Assembly (NCBI GenBank): GCA_964057225.1
Contig: CAXKVF010000080.1
Span: 248,001-312,000, forward strand
Length of the DNA: 64,000 bases
Direction of reading: 5' to 3'
From: Auanema rhodensis
Lineage: Eukaryota > Nematoda > Chromadorea > Rhabditida > Rhabditidae
Below are positions 39,596 through 51,738 of this stretch, piece after piece. A program made the position numbers and the translations under genes. Positions within the stretch are counted from its first letter, which is position 1, and every line of letters begins with the position of its first letter. The notes below the pieces were generated by a model, which searched no databases, was not told the origin of the DNA, and saw only the letters and a list, made by a program, of their open reading frames with translations.

Positions 39596-41003
39596 ATGTA
39601 CACGTGATGTGCACTTGGTATGTAACTCGCTTCACGTGAAAGATAAAGAGATGCGGTTTTCAAAATTAGATTCCCCATGTCCATATTAGTCTAAAAACAA
39701 ATTTTTATTGATATTGGTTCATGGTAACCATGACTTTGAAATTTACGTGAACTTTAATTTATGCTAATTAAATGTACACGTGATGTGCACTTGGTATGTA
39801 ACTCGCTTCACGTGAAAGATAAAGAGATGCGGTTTTCAAAATTAGATTCCCCATGTCCATATTAGTCTAAAAACAAATTTTTATTGATATTGGTGCATGG
39901 TAACCATGACTTTGAAATTTACGTGAACTTTAATTTATGCTAATTAAATGTACACGTGATGTGCACTTGGTATGTAACTCGCTTCACGTGAAAGATGAAG
40001 AGATGCGGTTTTCAAAATTAGATTCCCCATGTCCATATTAGTCTAAAAACAAATTTTTATTGATATTGGTGCATGGTAACCATGACTTTGAAATTTACGT
40101 GAACTTTAATTTATGCTAATTAAATGTACACGTGATGTGCACTTGGTATGTAACTCGCTTCACGTGAAAGATAAAGAGATGCGGTTTTCAAAATTAGATT
40201 CCCCATGTCCATATTAGTCTAAAAACAAATTTTTATTGATATTGGTGCATGGTAACCATGACTTTGAAATTTACGTGAACTTTAATTTATGCTAATTAAA
40301 TGTACACGTGATGTGCACTTGGTATGTAACTCGCTTCACGTGAAAGATAAAGAGATGCGGTTTTCAAAATTAGATTCCTCATGTCCATATTAGTCTAAAA
40401 ACAAATTTTTATTGATATTGGTGCATGGTAACCATGACTTTGAAATTTACGTGAACTTTAATTTATGCTAATTAAATGTACACGTGATGTGCACTTGGTA
40501 TGTAACTCGCTTCACGTGAAAGATGAAGAGATGCGGTTTTCAAAATTAGATTCCCCATGTCCATATTAGTCTAAAAACAAATTTTTATTGATATTGGTGC
40601 ATGGTAACCATGACTTTGAAATTTACGTGAACTTTAATTTATGCTAATTAAATGTACACGTGATGTGCACTTGGTATGTAACTCGCTTCACGTGAAAGAT
40701 AAAGAGATGCGGTTTTCAAAATTAGATTCCCCATGTCCATATTAGTCTAAAAACAAATTTTTATTGATATTGGTTCATGGTAACCATGACTTTGAAATTT
40801 ACGTGAACTTTAATTTATGCTAATTAAATGTACACGTGATGTGCACTTGGTATGTAACTCGCTTCACGTGAAAGATAAAGAGATGCGGTTTTCAAAATTA
40901 GATTCCCCATGTCCATATTAGTCTAAAAACAAATTTTTATTGATATTGGTTCATGGTAACCATGACTTTGAAATTTACGTGAACTTTAATTTATGCTAAT
41001 TAA
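38716..41003 (+). repeat. Thirteen-monomer block, copy 1 (partner at 49451)
   Basis: Order D, C8A C, C80T C, A50G C, C, A, C, A50G C, C, C80T C, A50G C, A, A. The same order is at 49451-51738, 10735 bp away (61 monomers minus the single-base deletion between them). Copy 1 lacks the T49G that accompanies C8A in the other copy. Confidence 0.7.
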
Positions 41004-43115
41004 ATGTACACGTGATGTGCACTTGGTATGTAACTCGCTTCACGTGAAAGATAAAGAGATGCGGTTTTCAAAATTAGATTCCCCATGTCCATATTAGTCT
41101 AAAAACAAATTTTTATTGATATTGGTTCATGGTAACCATGACTTTGAAATTTACGTGAACTTTAATTTATGCTAATTAAATGTACACGTGATGTGCACTT
41201 GGTATGTAACTCGCTTCACGTGAAAGATAAAGAGATGCGGTTTTCAAAATTATATTCCCCATGTCCATATTAGTCTAAAAACAAATTTTTATTGATATTG
41301 CTTCATGGTAACCATGACTTTGAAATTTACGTGAACTTTAATTTATGCTAATTAAATGTACACGTGATGTGCACTTGGTATGTAACTCGCTTCACGTGAA
41401 AGATAAAGAGATGCGGTTTTCAAAATTAGATTCCCCATGTCCATATTAGTCTAAAAACAAATTTTTATTGATATTGGTTCATGGTAACCATGACTTTGAA
41501 ATTTACGTGAACTTTAATTTATGCTAATTAAATGTACACGTGATGTGCACTTGGTATGTAACTCGCTTCACGTGAAAGATAAAGAGATGCGGTTTTCAAA
41601 ATTAGATTCCCCATGTCCATATTAGTCTAAAAACAAATTTTTATTGATATTGGTGCATGGTAACCATGACTTTGAAATTTACGTGAACTTTAATTTATGC
41701 TAATTAAATGTACACGTGATGTGCACTTGGTATGTAACTCGCTTCACGTGAAAGATAAAGAGATGCGGTTTTCAAAATTAGATTCCCCATGTCCATATTA
41801 GTCTAAAAACAAATTTTTATTGATATTGGTTCATGGTAACCATGACTTTGAAATTTACGTGAACTTTAATTTATGCTAATTAAATGTACACGTGATGTGC
41901 ACTTGGTATGTAACTCGCTTCACGTGAAAGATAAAGAGATGCGGTTTTCAAAATTAGATTCCCCATGTCCATATTAGTCTAAAAACAAATTTTTATTGAT
42001 ATTGGTGCATGGTAACCATGACTTTGAAATTTACGTGAACTTTAATTTATGCTAATTAAATGTACACGTGATGTGCACTTGGTATGTAACTCGCTTCACG
42101 TGAAAGATGAAGAGATGCGGTTTTCAAAATTAGATTCCCCATGTCCATATTAGTCTAAAAACAAATTTTTATTGATATTGGTGCATGGTAACCATGACTT
42201 TGAAATTTACGTGAACTTTAATTTATGCTAATTAAATGTACACGTGATGTGCACTTGGTATGTAACTCGCTTCACGTGAAAGATAAAGAGATGCGGTTTT
42301 CAAAATTAGATTCCCCATGTCCATATTAGTCTAAAAACAAATTTTTATTGATATTGGTTCATGGTAACCATGACTTTGAAATTTACGTGAACTTTAATTT
42401 ATGCTAATTAAATGTACACGTGATGTGCACTTGGTATGTAACTCGCTTCACGTGAAAGATAAAGAGATGCGGTTTTCAAAATTAGATTCCCCATGTCCAT
42501 ATTAGTCTAAAAACAAATTTTTATTGATATTGGTTCATGGTAACCATGACTTTGAAATTTACGTGAACTTTAATTTATGCTAATTAAATGTACACGTGAT
42601 GTGCACTTGGTATGTAACTCGCTTCACGTGAAAGATAAAGAGATGCGGTTTTCAAAATTAGATTCCCCATGTCCATATTAGTCTAAAAACAAATTTTTAT
42701 TGATATTGGTTCATGGTAACCATGACTTTGAAATTTACGTGAACTTTAATTTATGCTAATTAAATGTACACGTGATGTGCACTTGGTATGTAACTCGCTT
42801 CACGTGAAAGATAAAGAGATGCGGTTTTCAAAATTAGATTCCCCATGTCCATATTAGTCTAAAAACAAATTTTTATTGATATTAGTTCATGGTAACCATG
42901 ACTTTGAAATTTACGTGAACTTTAATTTATGCTAATTAAATGTACACGTGATGTGCACTTGGTATGTAACTCGCTTCACGTGAAAGATAAAGAGATGCGG
43001 TTTTCAAAATTAGATTCCCCATGTCCATATTAGTCTAAAAACAAATTTTTATTGATATTGGTTCATGGTAACCATGACTTTGAAATTTACGTGAACTTTA
43101 ATTTATGCTAATTAA

Positions 43116-44522
43116 ATGTACACGTGATGTGCACTTGGTATGTAACTCGCTTCACGTGAAAGATAAAGAGATGCGGTTTTCAAAATTAGATTCCCCATGT
43201 CCATATTAGTCTAAAAACAAATTTTTATTGATATTGGTTCATGGTAACCATGACTTTGAAATTTACGTGAACTTTAATTTATGCTAATTAAATGTACACG
43301 TGATGTGCACTTGGTATGTAACTCGCTTCACGTGAAAGATAAAGAGATGCGGTTTTCAAAATTAGATTCCTCATGTCCATATTAGTCTAAAAACAAATTT
43401 TTATTGATATTAGTTCATGGTAACCATGACTTTGAAATTTACGTGAACTTTAATTTATGCTAATTAAATGTACAAGTGATGTGCACTTGGTATGTAACTC
43501 GCTTCACGTCAAAGAGAAAGAGATGCGGTTTTCAAAATTAGATTCCCCATGTCCATATTAGTCTAAAAACAAATTTTTATTGATATTGGTGCATGGTAAC
43601 CATGACTTTGAAATTTACGTGAACTTTAATTTATGCTAATTAAATGTACACGTGATGTGCACTTGGTATGTAACTCGCTTCACGTGAAAGATAAAGAGAT
43701 GCGGTTTTCAAAATTAGATTCCCCATGTCCATATTAGTCTAAAAACAAATTTTTATTGATATTGGTTCATGGTAACCATGACTTTGAAATTTACGTGAAC
43801 TTTAATTTATGCTAATTAAATGTACACGTGATGTGCACTTGGTATGTAACTCGCTTCACGTGAAAGATAAAGAGATGCGGTTTTCAAAATTAGATTCCCC
43901 ATGTCCATATTAGTCTAAAAACAAATTTTTATTGATATTAGTTCATGGTAACCATGACTTTGAAATTTACGTGAACTTTAATTTATGCTAATTAAATGTA
44001 CACGTGATGTGCACTTGGTATGTAACTCGCTTCACGTGAAAGATAAAGAGATGCGGTTTTCAAAATTAGATTCCCCATGTCCATATTAGTCTAAAAACAA
44101 ATTTTATTGATATTGGTTCATGGTAACCATGACTTTGAAATTTACGTGAACTTTAATTTATGCTAATTAAATGTACACGTGATGTGCACTTGGTATGTAA
44201 CTCGCTTCACGTGAAAGATAAAGAGATGCGGTTTTCAAAATTAGATTCCCCATGTCCATATTAGTCTAAAAACAAATTTTTATTGATATTGGTTCATGGT
44301 AACCATGACTTTGAAATTTACGTGAACTTTAATTTATGCTAATTAAATGTACACGTGATGTGCACTTGGTATGTAACTCGCTTCACGTGAAAGATAAAGA
44401 GATGCGGTTTTCAAAATTAGATTCCCCATGTCCATATTAGTCTAAAAACAAATTTTTATTGATATTAGTTCATGGTAACCATGACTTTGAAATTTACGTG
44501 AACTTTAATTTATGCTAATTAA
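43116..44522 (+). repeat. Eight-monomer block, earlier copy of part of the 16-mer HOR
   Basis: The series A, C80T D, C8A C, A, D, A, A, D matches 45403-46810, 13 monomers minus 1 bp downstream, the missing base being the deletion at about 44102. The C8A monomer at 43468 also has a private GTCAAAG change. This may be an older partial copy of the HOR that was duplicated in full at 44875-50506. Confidence 0.6.
43996..44170 (+). repeat. 175-bp monomer with 1-bp deletion
   Basis: The AAATTTTTATT tract has four rather than five T at about 44102. It is class A and unique. This is the last length change; all later complete monomers are 176 bp. Confidence 0.85.
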
Positions 44523-44874
44523 ATGTACACGTGATGTGCACTTGGTATGTAACTCGCTTCACGTGAAAGATAAAGAGATGCGGTTTTCAAAATTAGATTC
44601 CCCATGTCCATATTAGTCTAAAAACAAATTTTTATTGATATTGGTTCATGGTAACCATGACTTTGAAATTTACGTGAACTTTAATTTATGTTAATTAAAT
44701 GTACACGTGATGTGCACTTGGTATGTAACTCGCTTCACGTGAAAGATAAAGAGATGCGGTTTTCAAAATTAGATTCCCCATGTCCATATTAGTCTAAAAA
44801 CAAATTTTTATTGATATTAGTTCATGGTAACCATGACTTTGAAATTTACGTGAACTTTAATTTATGCTAATTAA

Positions 44875-47690
44875 ATGTACACGTGATGTGCACTTGGTAT
44901 GTAACTCGCTTCACGTGAAAGATAAAGAGATGCGGTTTTCAAAATTAGATTCCCCATGTCCATATTAGTCTAAAAACAAATTTTTATTGATATTGGTTCA
45001 TGGTAACCATGACTTTGAAATTTACGTGAACTTTAATTTATGCTAATTAAATGTACACGTGATGTGCACTTGGTATGTAACTCGCTTCACGTGAAAGATA
45101 AAGAGATGCGGTTTTCAAAATTAGATTCCCCATGTCCATATTAGTCTAAAAACAAATTTTTATTGATATTAGTTCATGGTAACCATGACTTTGAAATTTA
45201 CGTGAACTTTAATTTATGCTAATTAAATGTACACGTGATGTGCACTTGGTATGTAACTCGCTTCACGTGAAAGATAAAGAGATGCGGTTTTCAAAATTAG
45301 ATTCCCCATGTCCATATTAGTCTAAAAACAAATTTTTATTGATATTGGTTCATGGTAACCATGACTTTGAAATTTACGTGAACTTTAATTTATGCTAATT
45401 AAATGTACACGTGATGTGCACTTGGTATGTAACTCGCTTCACGTGAAAGATAAAGAGATGCGGTTTTCAAAATTAGATTCCCCATGTCCATATTAGTCTA
45501 AAAACAAATTTTTATTGATATTGGTTCATGGTAACCATGACTTTGAAATTTACGTGAACTTTAATTTATGCTAATTAAATGTACACGTGATGTGCACTTG
45601 GTATGTAACTCGCTTCACGTGAAAGATAAAGAGATGCGGTTTTCAAAATTAGATTCCTCATGTCCATATTAGTCTAAAAACAAATTTTTATTGATATTAG
45701 TTCATGGTAACCATGACTTTGAAATTTACGTGAACTTTAATTTATGCTAATTAAATGTACAAGTGATGTGCACTTGGTATGTAACTCGCTTCACGTGAAA
45801 GAGAAAGAGATGCGGTTTTCAAAATTAGATTCCCCATGTCCATATTAGTCTAAAAACAAATTTTTATTGATATTGGTGCATGGTAACCATGACTTTGAAA
45901 TTTACGTGAACTTTAATTTATGCTAATTAAATGTACACGTGATGTGCACTTGGTATGTAACTCGCTTCACGTGAAAGATAAAGAGATGCGGTTTTCAAAA
46001 TTAGATTCCCCATGTCCATATTAGTCTAAAAACAAATTTTTATTGATATTGGTTCATGGTAACCATGACTTTGAAATTTACGTGAACTTTAATTTATGCT
46101 AATTAAATGTACACGTGATGTGCACTTGGTATGTAACTCGCTTCACGTGAAAGATAAAGAGATGCGGTTTTCAAAATTAGATTCCCCATGTCCATATTAG
46201 TCTAAAAACAAATTTTTATTGATATTAGTTCATGGTAACCATGACTTTGAAATTTACGTGAACTTTAATTTATGCTAATTAAATGTACACGTGATGTGCA
46301 CTTGGTATGTAACTCGCTTCACGTGAAAGATAAAGAGATGCGGTTTTCAAAATTAGATTCCCCATGTCCATATTAGTCTAAAAACAAATTTTTATTGATA
46401 TTGGTTCATGGTAACCATGACTTTGAAATTTACGTGAACTTTAATTTATGCTAATTAAATGTACACGTGATGTGCACTTGGTATGTAACTCGCTTCACGT
46501 GAAAGATAAAGAGATGCGGTTTTCAAAATTAGATTCCCCATGTCCATATTAGTCTAAAAACAAATTTTTATTGATATTGGTTCATGGTAACCATGACTTT
46601 GAAATTTACGTGAACTTTAATTTATGCTAATTAAATGTACACGTGATGTGCACTTGGTATGTAACTCGCTTCACGTGAAAGATAAAGAGATGCGGTTTTC
46701 AAAATTAGATTCCCCATGTCCATATTAGTCTAAAAACAAATTTTTATTGATATTAGTTCATGGTAACCATGACTTTGAAATTTACGTGAACTTTAATTTA
46801 TGCTAATTAAATGTACAAGTGATGTGCACTTGGTATGTAACTCGCTTCACGTGAAAGAGAAAGAGATGCGGTTTTCAAAATTAGATTCCCCATGTCCATA
46901 TTAGTCTAAAAACAAATTTTTATTGATATTGGTGCATGGTAACCATGACTTTGAAAATTACGTGAACTTTAATTTATGCTAATTAAATGTACACGTGATG
47001 TGCACTTGGTATGTAACTCGCTTCACGTGAAAGATAAAGAGATGCGGTTTTCAAAATTAGATTCCTCATGTCCATATTAGTCTAAAAACAAATTTTTATT
47101 GATATTGGTGCATGGTAACCATGACTTTGAAATTTACGTGAACTTTAATTTATGCTAATTAAATGTACACGTGATGTGCACTTGGTATGTAACTCGCTTC
47201 ACGTGAAAGATGAAGAGATGCGGTTTTCAAAATTAGATTCCCCATGTCCATATTAGTCTAAAAACAAATTTTTATTGATATTGGTGCATGGTAACCATGA
47301 CTTTGAAATTTACGTGAACTTTAATTTATGCTAATTAAATGTACACGTGATGTGCACTTGGTATGTAACTCGCTTCACGTGAAAGATAAAGAGATGCGGT
47401 TTTCAAAATTAGATTCCCCATGTCCATATTAGTCTAAAAACAAATTTTTATTGATATTGGTGCATGGTAACCATGACTTTGAAATTTACGTGAACTTTAA
47501 TTTATGCTAATTAAATGTACACGTGATGTGCACTTGGTATGTAACTCGCTTCACGTGAAAGATAAAGAGATGCGGTTTTCAAAATTAGATTCCCCATGTC
47601 CATATTAGTCTAAAAACAAATTTTTATTGATATTGGTTCATGGTAACCATGACTTTGAAATTTACGTGAACTTTAATTTATGCTAATTAA
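44875..47690 (+). repeat. 16-monomer HOR, unit 1 (2816 bp)
   Basis: Order: A, D, A, A, C80T D, C8A+T49G C, A, D, A, A, D, C8A+T49G C, C80T C, A50G C, C, A. Unit 2 follows directly with the same order at every monomer. The only difference noticed is a private GAAAATTACG near 46956 in this unit. Preceding monomers alternate A and D (44171-45226). Confidence 0.8.
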
Positions 47691-50506
47691 ATGTACACGT
47701 GATGTGCACTTGGTATGTAACTCGCTTCACGTGAAAGATAAAGAGATGCGGTTTTCAAAATTAGATTCCCCATGTCCATATTAGTCTAAAAACAAATTTT
47801 TATTGATATTGGTTCATGGTAACCATGACTTTGAAATTTACGTGAACTTTAATTTATGCTAATTAAATGTACACGTGATGTGCACTTGGTATGTAACTCG
47901 CTTCACGTGAAAGATAAAGAGATGCGGTTTTCAAAATTAGATTCCCCATGTCCATATTAGTCTAAAAACAAATTTTTATTGATATTAGTTCATGGTAACC
48001 ATGACTTTGAAATTTACGTGAACTTTAATTTATGCTAATTAAATGTACACGTGATGTGCACTTGGTATGTAACTCGCTTCACGTGAAAGATAAAGAGATG
48101 CGGTTTTCAAAATTAGATTCCCCATGTCCATATTAGTCTAAAAACAAATTTTTATTGATATTGGTTCATGGTAACCATGACTTTGAAATTTACGTGAACT
48201 TTAATTTATGCTAATTAAATGTACACGTGATGTGCACTTGGTATGTAACTCGCTTCACGTGAAAGATAAAGAGATGCGGTTTTCAAAATTAGATTCCCCA
48301 TGTCCATATTAGTCTAAAAACAAATTTTTATTGATATTGGTTCATGGTAACCATGACTTTGAAATTTACGTGAACTTTAATTTATGCTAATTAAATGTAC
48401 ACGTGATGTGCACTTGGTATGTAACTCGCTTCACGTGAAAGATAAAGAGATGCGGTTTTCAAAATTAGATTCCTCATGTCCATATTAGTCTAAAAACAAA
48501 TTTTTATTGATATTAGTTCATGGTAACCATGACTTTGAAATTTACGTGAACTTTAATTTATGCTAATTAAATGTACAAGTGATGTGCACTTGGTATGTAA
48601 CTCGCTTCACGTGAAAGAGAAAGAGATGCGGTTTTCAAAATTAGATTCCCCATGTCCATATTAGTCTAAAAACAAATTTTTATTGATATTGGTGCATGGT
48701 AACCATGACTTTGAAATTTACGTGAACTTTAATTTATGCTAATTAAATGTACACGTGATGTGCACTTGGTATGTAACTCGCTTCACGTGAAAGATAAAGA
48801 GATGCGGTTTTCAAAATTAGATTCCCCATGTCCATATTAGTCTAAAAACAAATTTTTATTGATATTGGTTCATGGTAACCATGACTTTGAAATTTACGTG
48901 AACTTTAATTTATGCTAATTAAATGTACACGTGATGTGCACTTGGTATGTAACTCGCTTCACGTGAAAGATAAAGAGATGCGGTTTTCAAAATTAGATTC
49001 CCCATGTCCATATTAGTCTAAAAACAAATTTTTATTGATATTAGTTCATGGTAACCATGACTTTGAAATTTACGTGAACTTTAATTTATGCTAATTAAAT
49101 GTACACGTGATGTGCACTTGGTATGTAACTCGCTTCACGTGAAAGATAAAGAGATGCGGTTTTCAAAATTAGATTCCCCATGTCCATATTAGTCTAAAAA
49201 CAAATTTTTATTGATATTGGTTCATGGTAACCATGACTTTGAAATTTACGTGAACTTTAATTTATGCTAATTAAATGTACACGTGATGTGCACTTGGTAT
49301 GTAACTCGCTTCACGTGAAAGATAAAGAGATGCGGTTTTCAAAATTAGATTCCCCATGTCCATATTAGTCTAAAAACAAATTTTTATTGATATTGGTTCA
49401 TGGTAACCATGACTTTGAAATTTACGTGAACTTTAATTTATGCTAATTAAATGTACACGTGATGTGCACTTGGTATGTAACTCGCTTCACGTGAAAGATA
49501 AAGAGATGCGGTTTTCAAAATTAGATTCCCCATGTCCATATTAGTCTAAAAACAAATTTTTATTGATATTAGTTCATGGTAACCATGACTTTGAAATTTA
49601 CGTGAACTTTAATTTATGCTAATTAAATGTACAAGTGATGTGCACTTGGTATGTAACTCGCTTCACGTGAAAGAGAAAGAGATGCGGTTTTCAAAATTAG
49701 ATTCCCCATGTCCATATTAGTCTAAAAACAAATTTTTATTGATATTGGTGCATGGTAACCATGACTTTGAAATTTACGTGAACTTTAATTTATGCTAATT
49801 AAATGTACACGTGATGTGCACTTGGTATGTAACTCGCTTCACGTGAAAGATAAAGAGATGCGGTTTTCAAAATTAGATTCCTCATGTCCATATTAGTCTA
49901 AAAACAAATTTTTATTGATATTGGTGCATGGTAACCATGACTTTGAAATTTACGTGAACTTTAATTTATGCTAATTAAATGTACACGTGATGTGCACTTG
50001 GTATGTAACTCGCTTCACGTGAAAGATGAAGAGATGCGGTTTTCAAAATTAGATTCCCCATGTCCATATTAGTCTAAAAACAAATTTTTATTGATATTGG
50101 TGCATGGTAACCATGACTTTGAAATTTACGTGAACTTTAATTTATGCTAATTAAATGTACACGTGATGTGCACTTGGTATGTAACTCGCTTCACGTGAAA
50201 GATAAAGAGATGCGGTTTTCAAAATTAGATTCCCCATGTCCATATTAGTCTAAAAACAAATTTTTATTGATATTGGTGCATGGTAACCATGACTTTGAAA
50301 TTTACGTGAACTTTAATTTATGCTAATTAAATGTACACGTGATGTGCACTTGGTATGTAACTCGCTTCACGTGAAAGATAAAGAGATGCGGTTTTCAAAA
50401 TTAGATTCCCCATGTCCATATTAGTCTAAAAACAAATTTTTATTGATATTGGTTCATGGTAACCATGACTTTGAAATTTACGTGAACTTTAATTTATGCT
50501 AATTAA
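47691..50506 (+). repeat. 16-monomer HOR, unit 2 (2816 bp)
   Basis: Directly adjoins unit 1 and repeats it monomer by monomer; markers C8A at 48576 and 49632 and C80T at 48474 and 49882 are each 2816 bp from their counterparts. After 50506 the series changes, because the next monomer is class C rather than A. Confidence 0.8.
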
Positions 50507-51738
50507 ATGTACACGTGATGTGCACTTGGTATGTAACTCGCTTCACGTGAAAGATAAAGAGATGCGGTTTTCAAAATTAGATTCCCCATGTCCATATTAG
50601 TCTAAAAACAAATTTTTATTGATATTGGTGCATGGTAACCATGACTTTGAAATTTACGTGAACTTTAATTTATGCTAATTAAATGTACACGTGATGTGCA
50701 CTTGGTATGTAACTCGCTTCACGTGAAAGATGAAGAGATGCGGTTTTCAAAATTAGATTCCCCATGTCCATATTAGTCTAAAAACAAATTTTTATTGATA
50801 TTGGTGCATGGTAACCATGACTTTGAAATTTACGTGAACTTTAATTTATGCTAATTAAATGTACACGTGATGTGCACTTGGTATGTAACTCGCTTCACGT
50901 GAAAGATAAAGAGATGCGGTTTTCAAAATTAGATTCCCCATGTCCATATTAGTCTAAAAACAAATTTTTATTGATATTGGTGCATGGTAACCATGACTTT
51001 GAAATTTACGTGAACTTTAATTTATGCTAATTAAATGTACACGTGATGTGCACTTGGTATGTAACTCGCTTCACGTGAAAGATAAAGAGATGCGGTTTTC
51101 AAAATTAGATTCCTCATGTCCATATTAGTCTAAAAACAAATTTTTATTGATATTGGTGCATGGTAACCATGACTTTGAAATTTACGTGAACTTTAATTTA
51201 TGCTAATTAAATGTACACGTGATGTGCACTTGGTATGTAACTCGCTTCACGTGAAAGATGAAGAGATGCGGTTTTCAAAATTAGATTCCCCATGTCCATA
51301 TTAGTCTAAAAACAAATTTTTATTGATATTGGTGCATGGTAACCATGACTTTGAAATTTACGTGAACTTTAATTTATGCTAATTAAATGTACACGTGATG
51401 TGCACTTGATATGTAACTCGCTTCACGTGAAAGATAAAGAGATGCGGTTTTCAAAATTAGATTCCCCATGTCCATATTAGTCTAAAAACAAATTTTTATT
51501 GATATTGGTTCATGGTAACCATGACTTTGAAATTTACGTGAACTTTAATTTATGCTAATTAAATGTACACGTGATGTGCACTTGGTATGTAACTCGCTTC
51601 ACGTGAAAGATAAAGAGATGCGGTTTTCAAAATTAGATTCCCCATGTCCATATTAGTCTAAAAACAAATTTTTATTGATATTGGTTCATGGTAACCATGA
51701 CTTTGAAATTTACGTGAACTTTAATTTATGCTAATTAA
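49451..51738 (+). repeat. Thirteen-monomer block, copy 2 (partner at 38716)
   Basis: Matches 38716-41003 in class and marker order over 2288 bp. Private changes are T49G in the 49627 monomer and CTTGATATG in that at 51387. It overlaps the end of the second 16-mer HOR unit (47691-50506), so this locus joins two different duplication histories. Confidence 0.7.
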
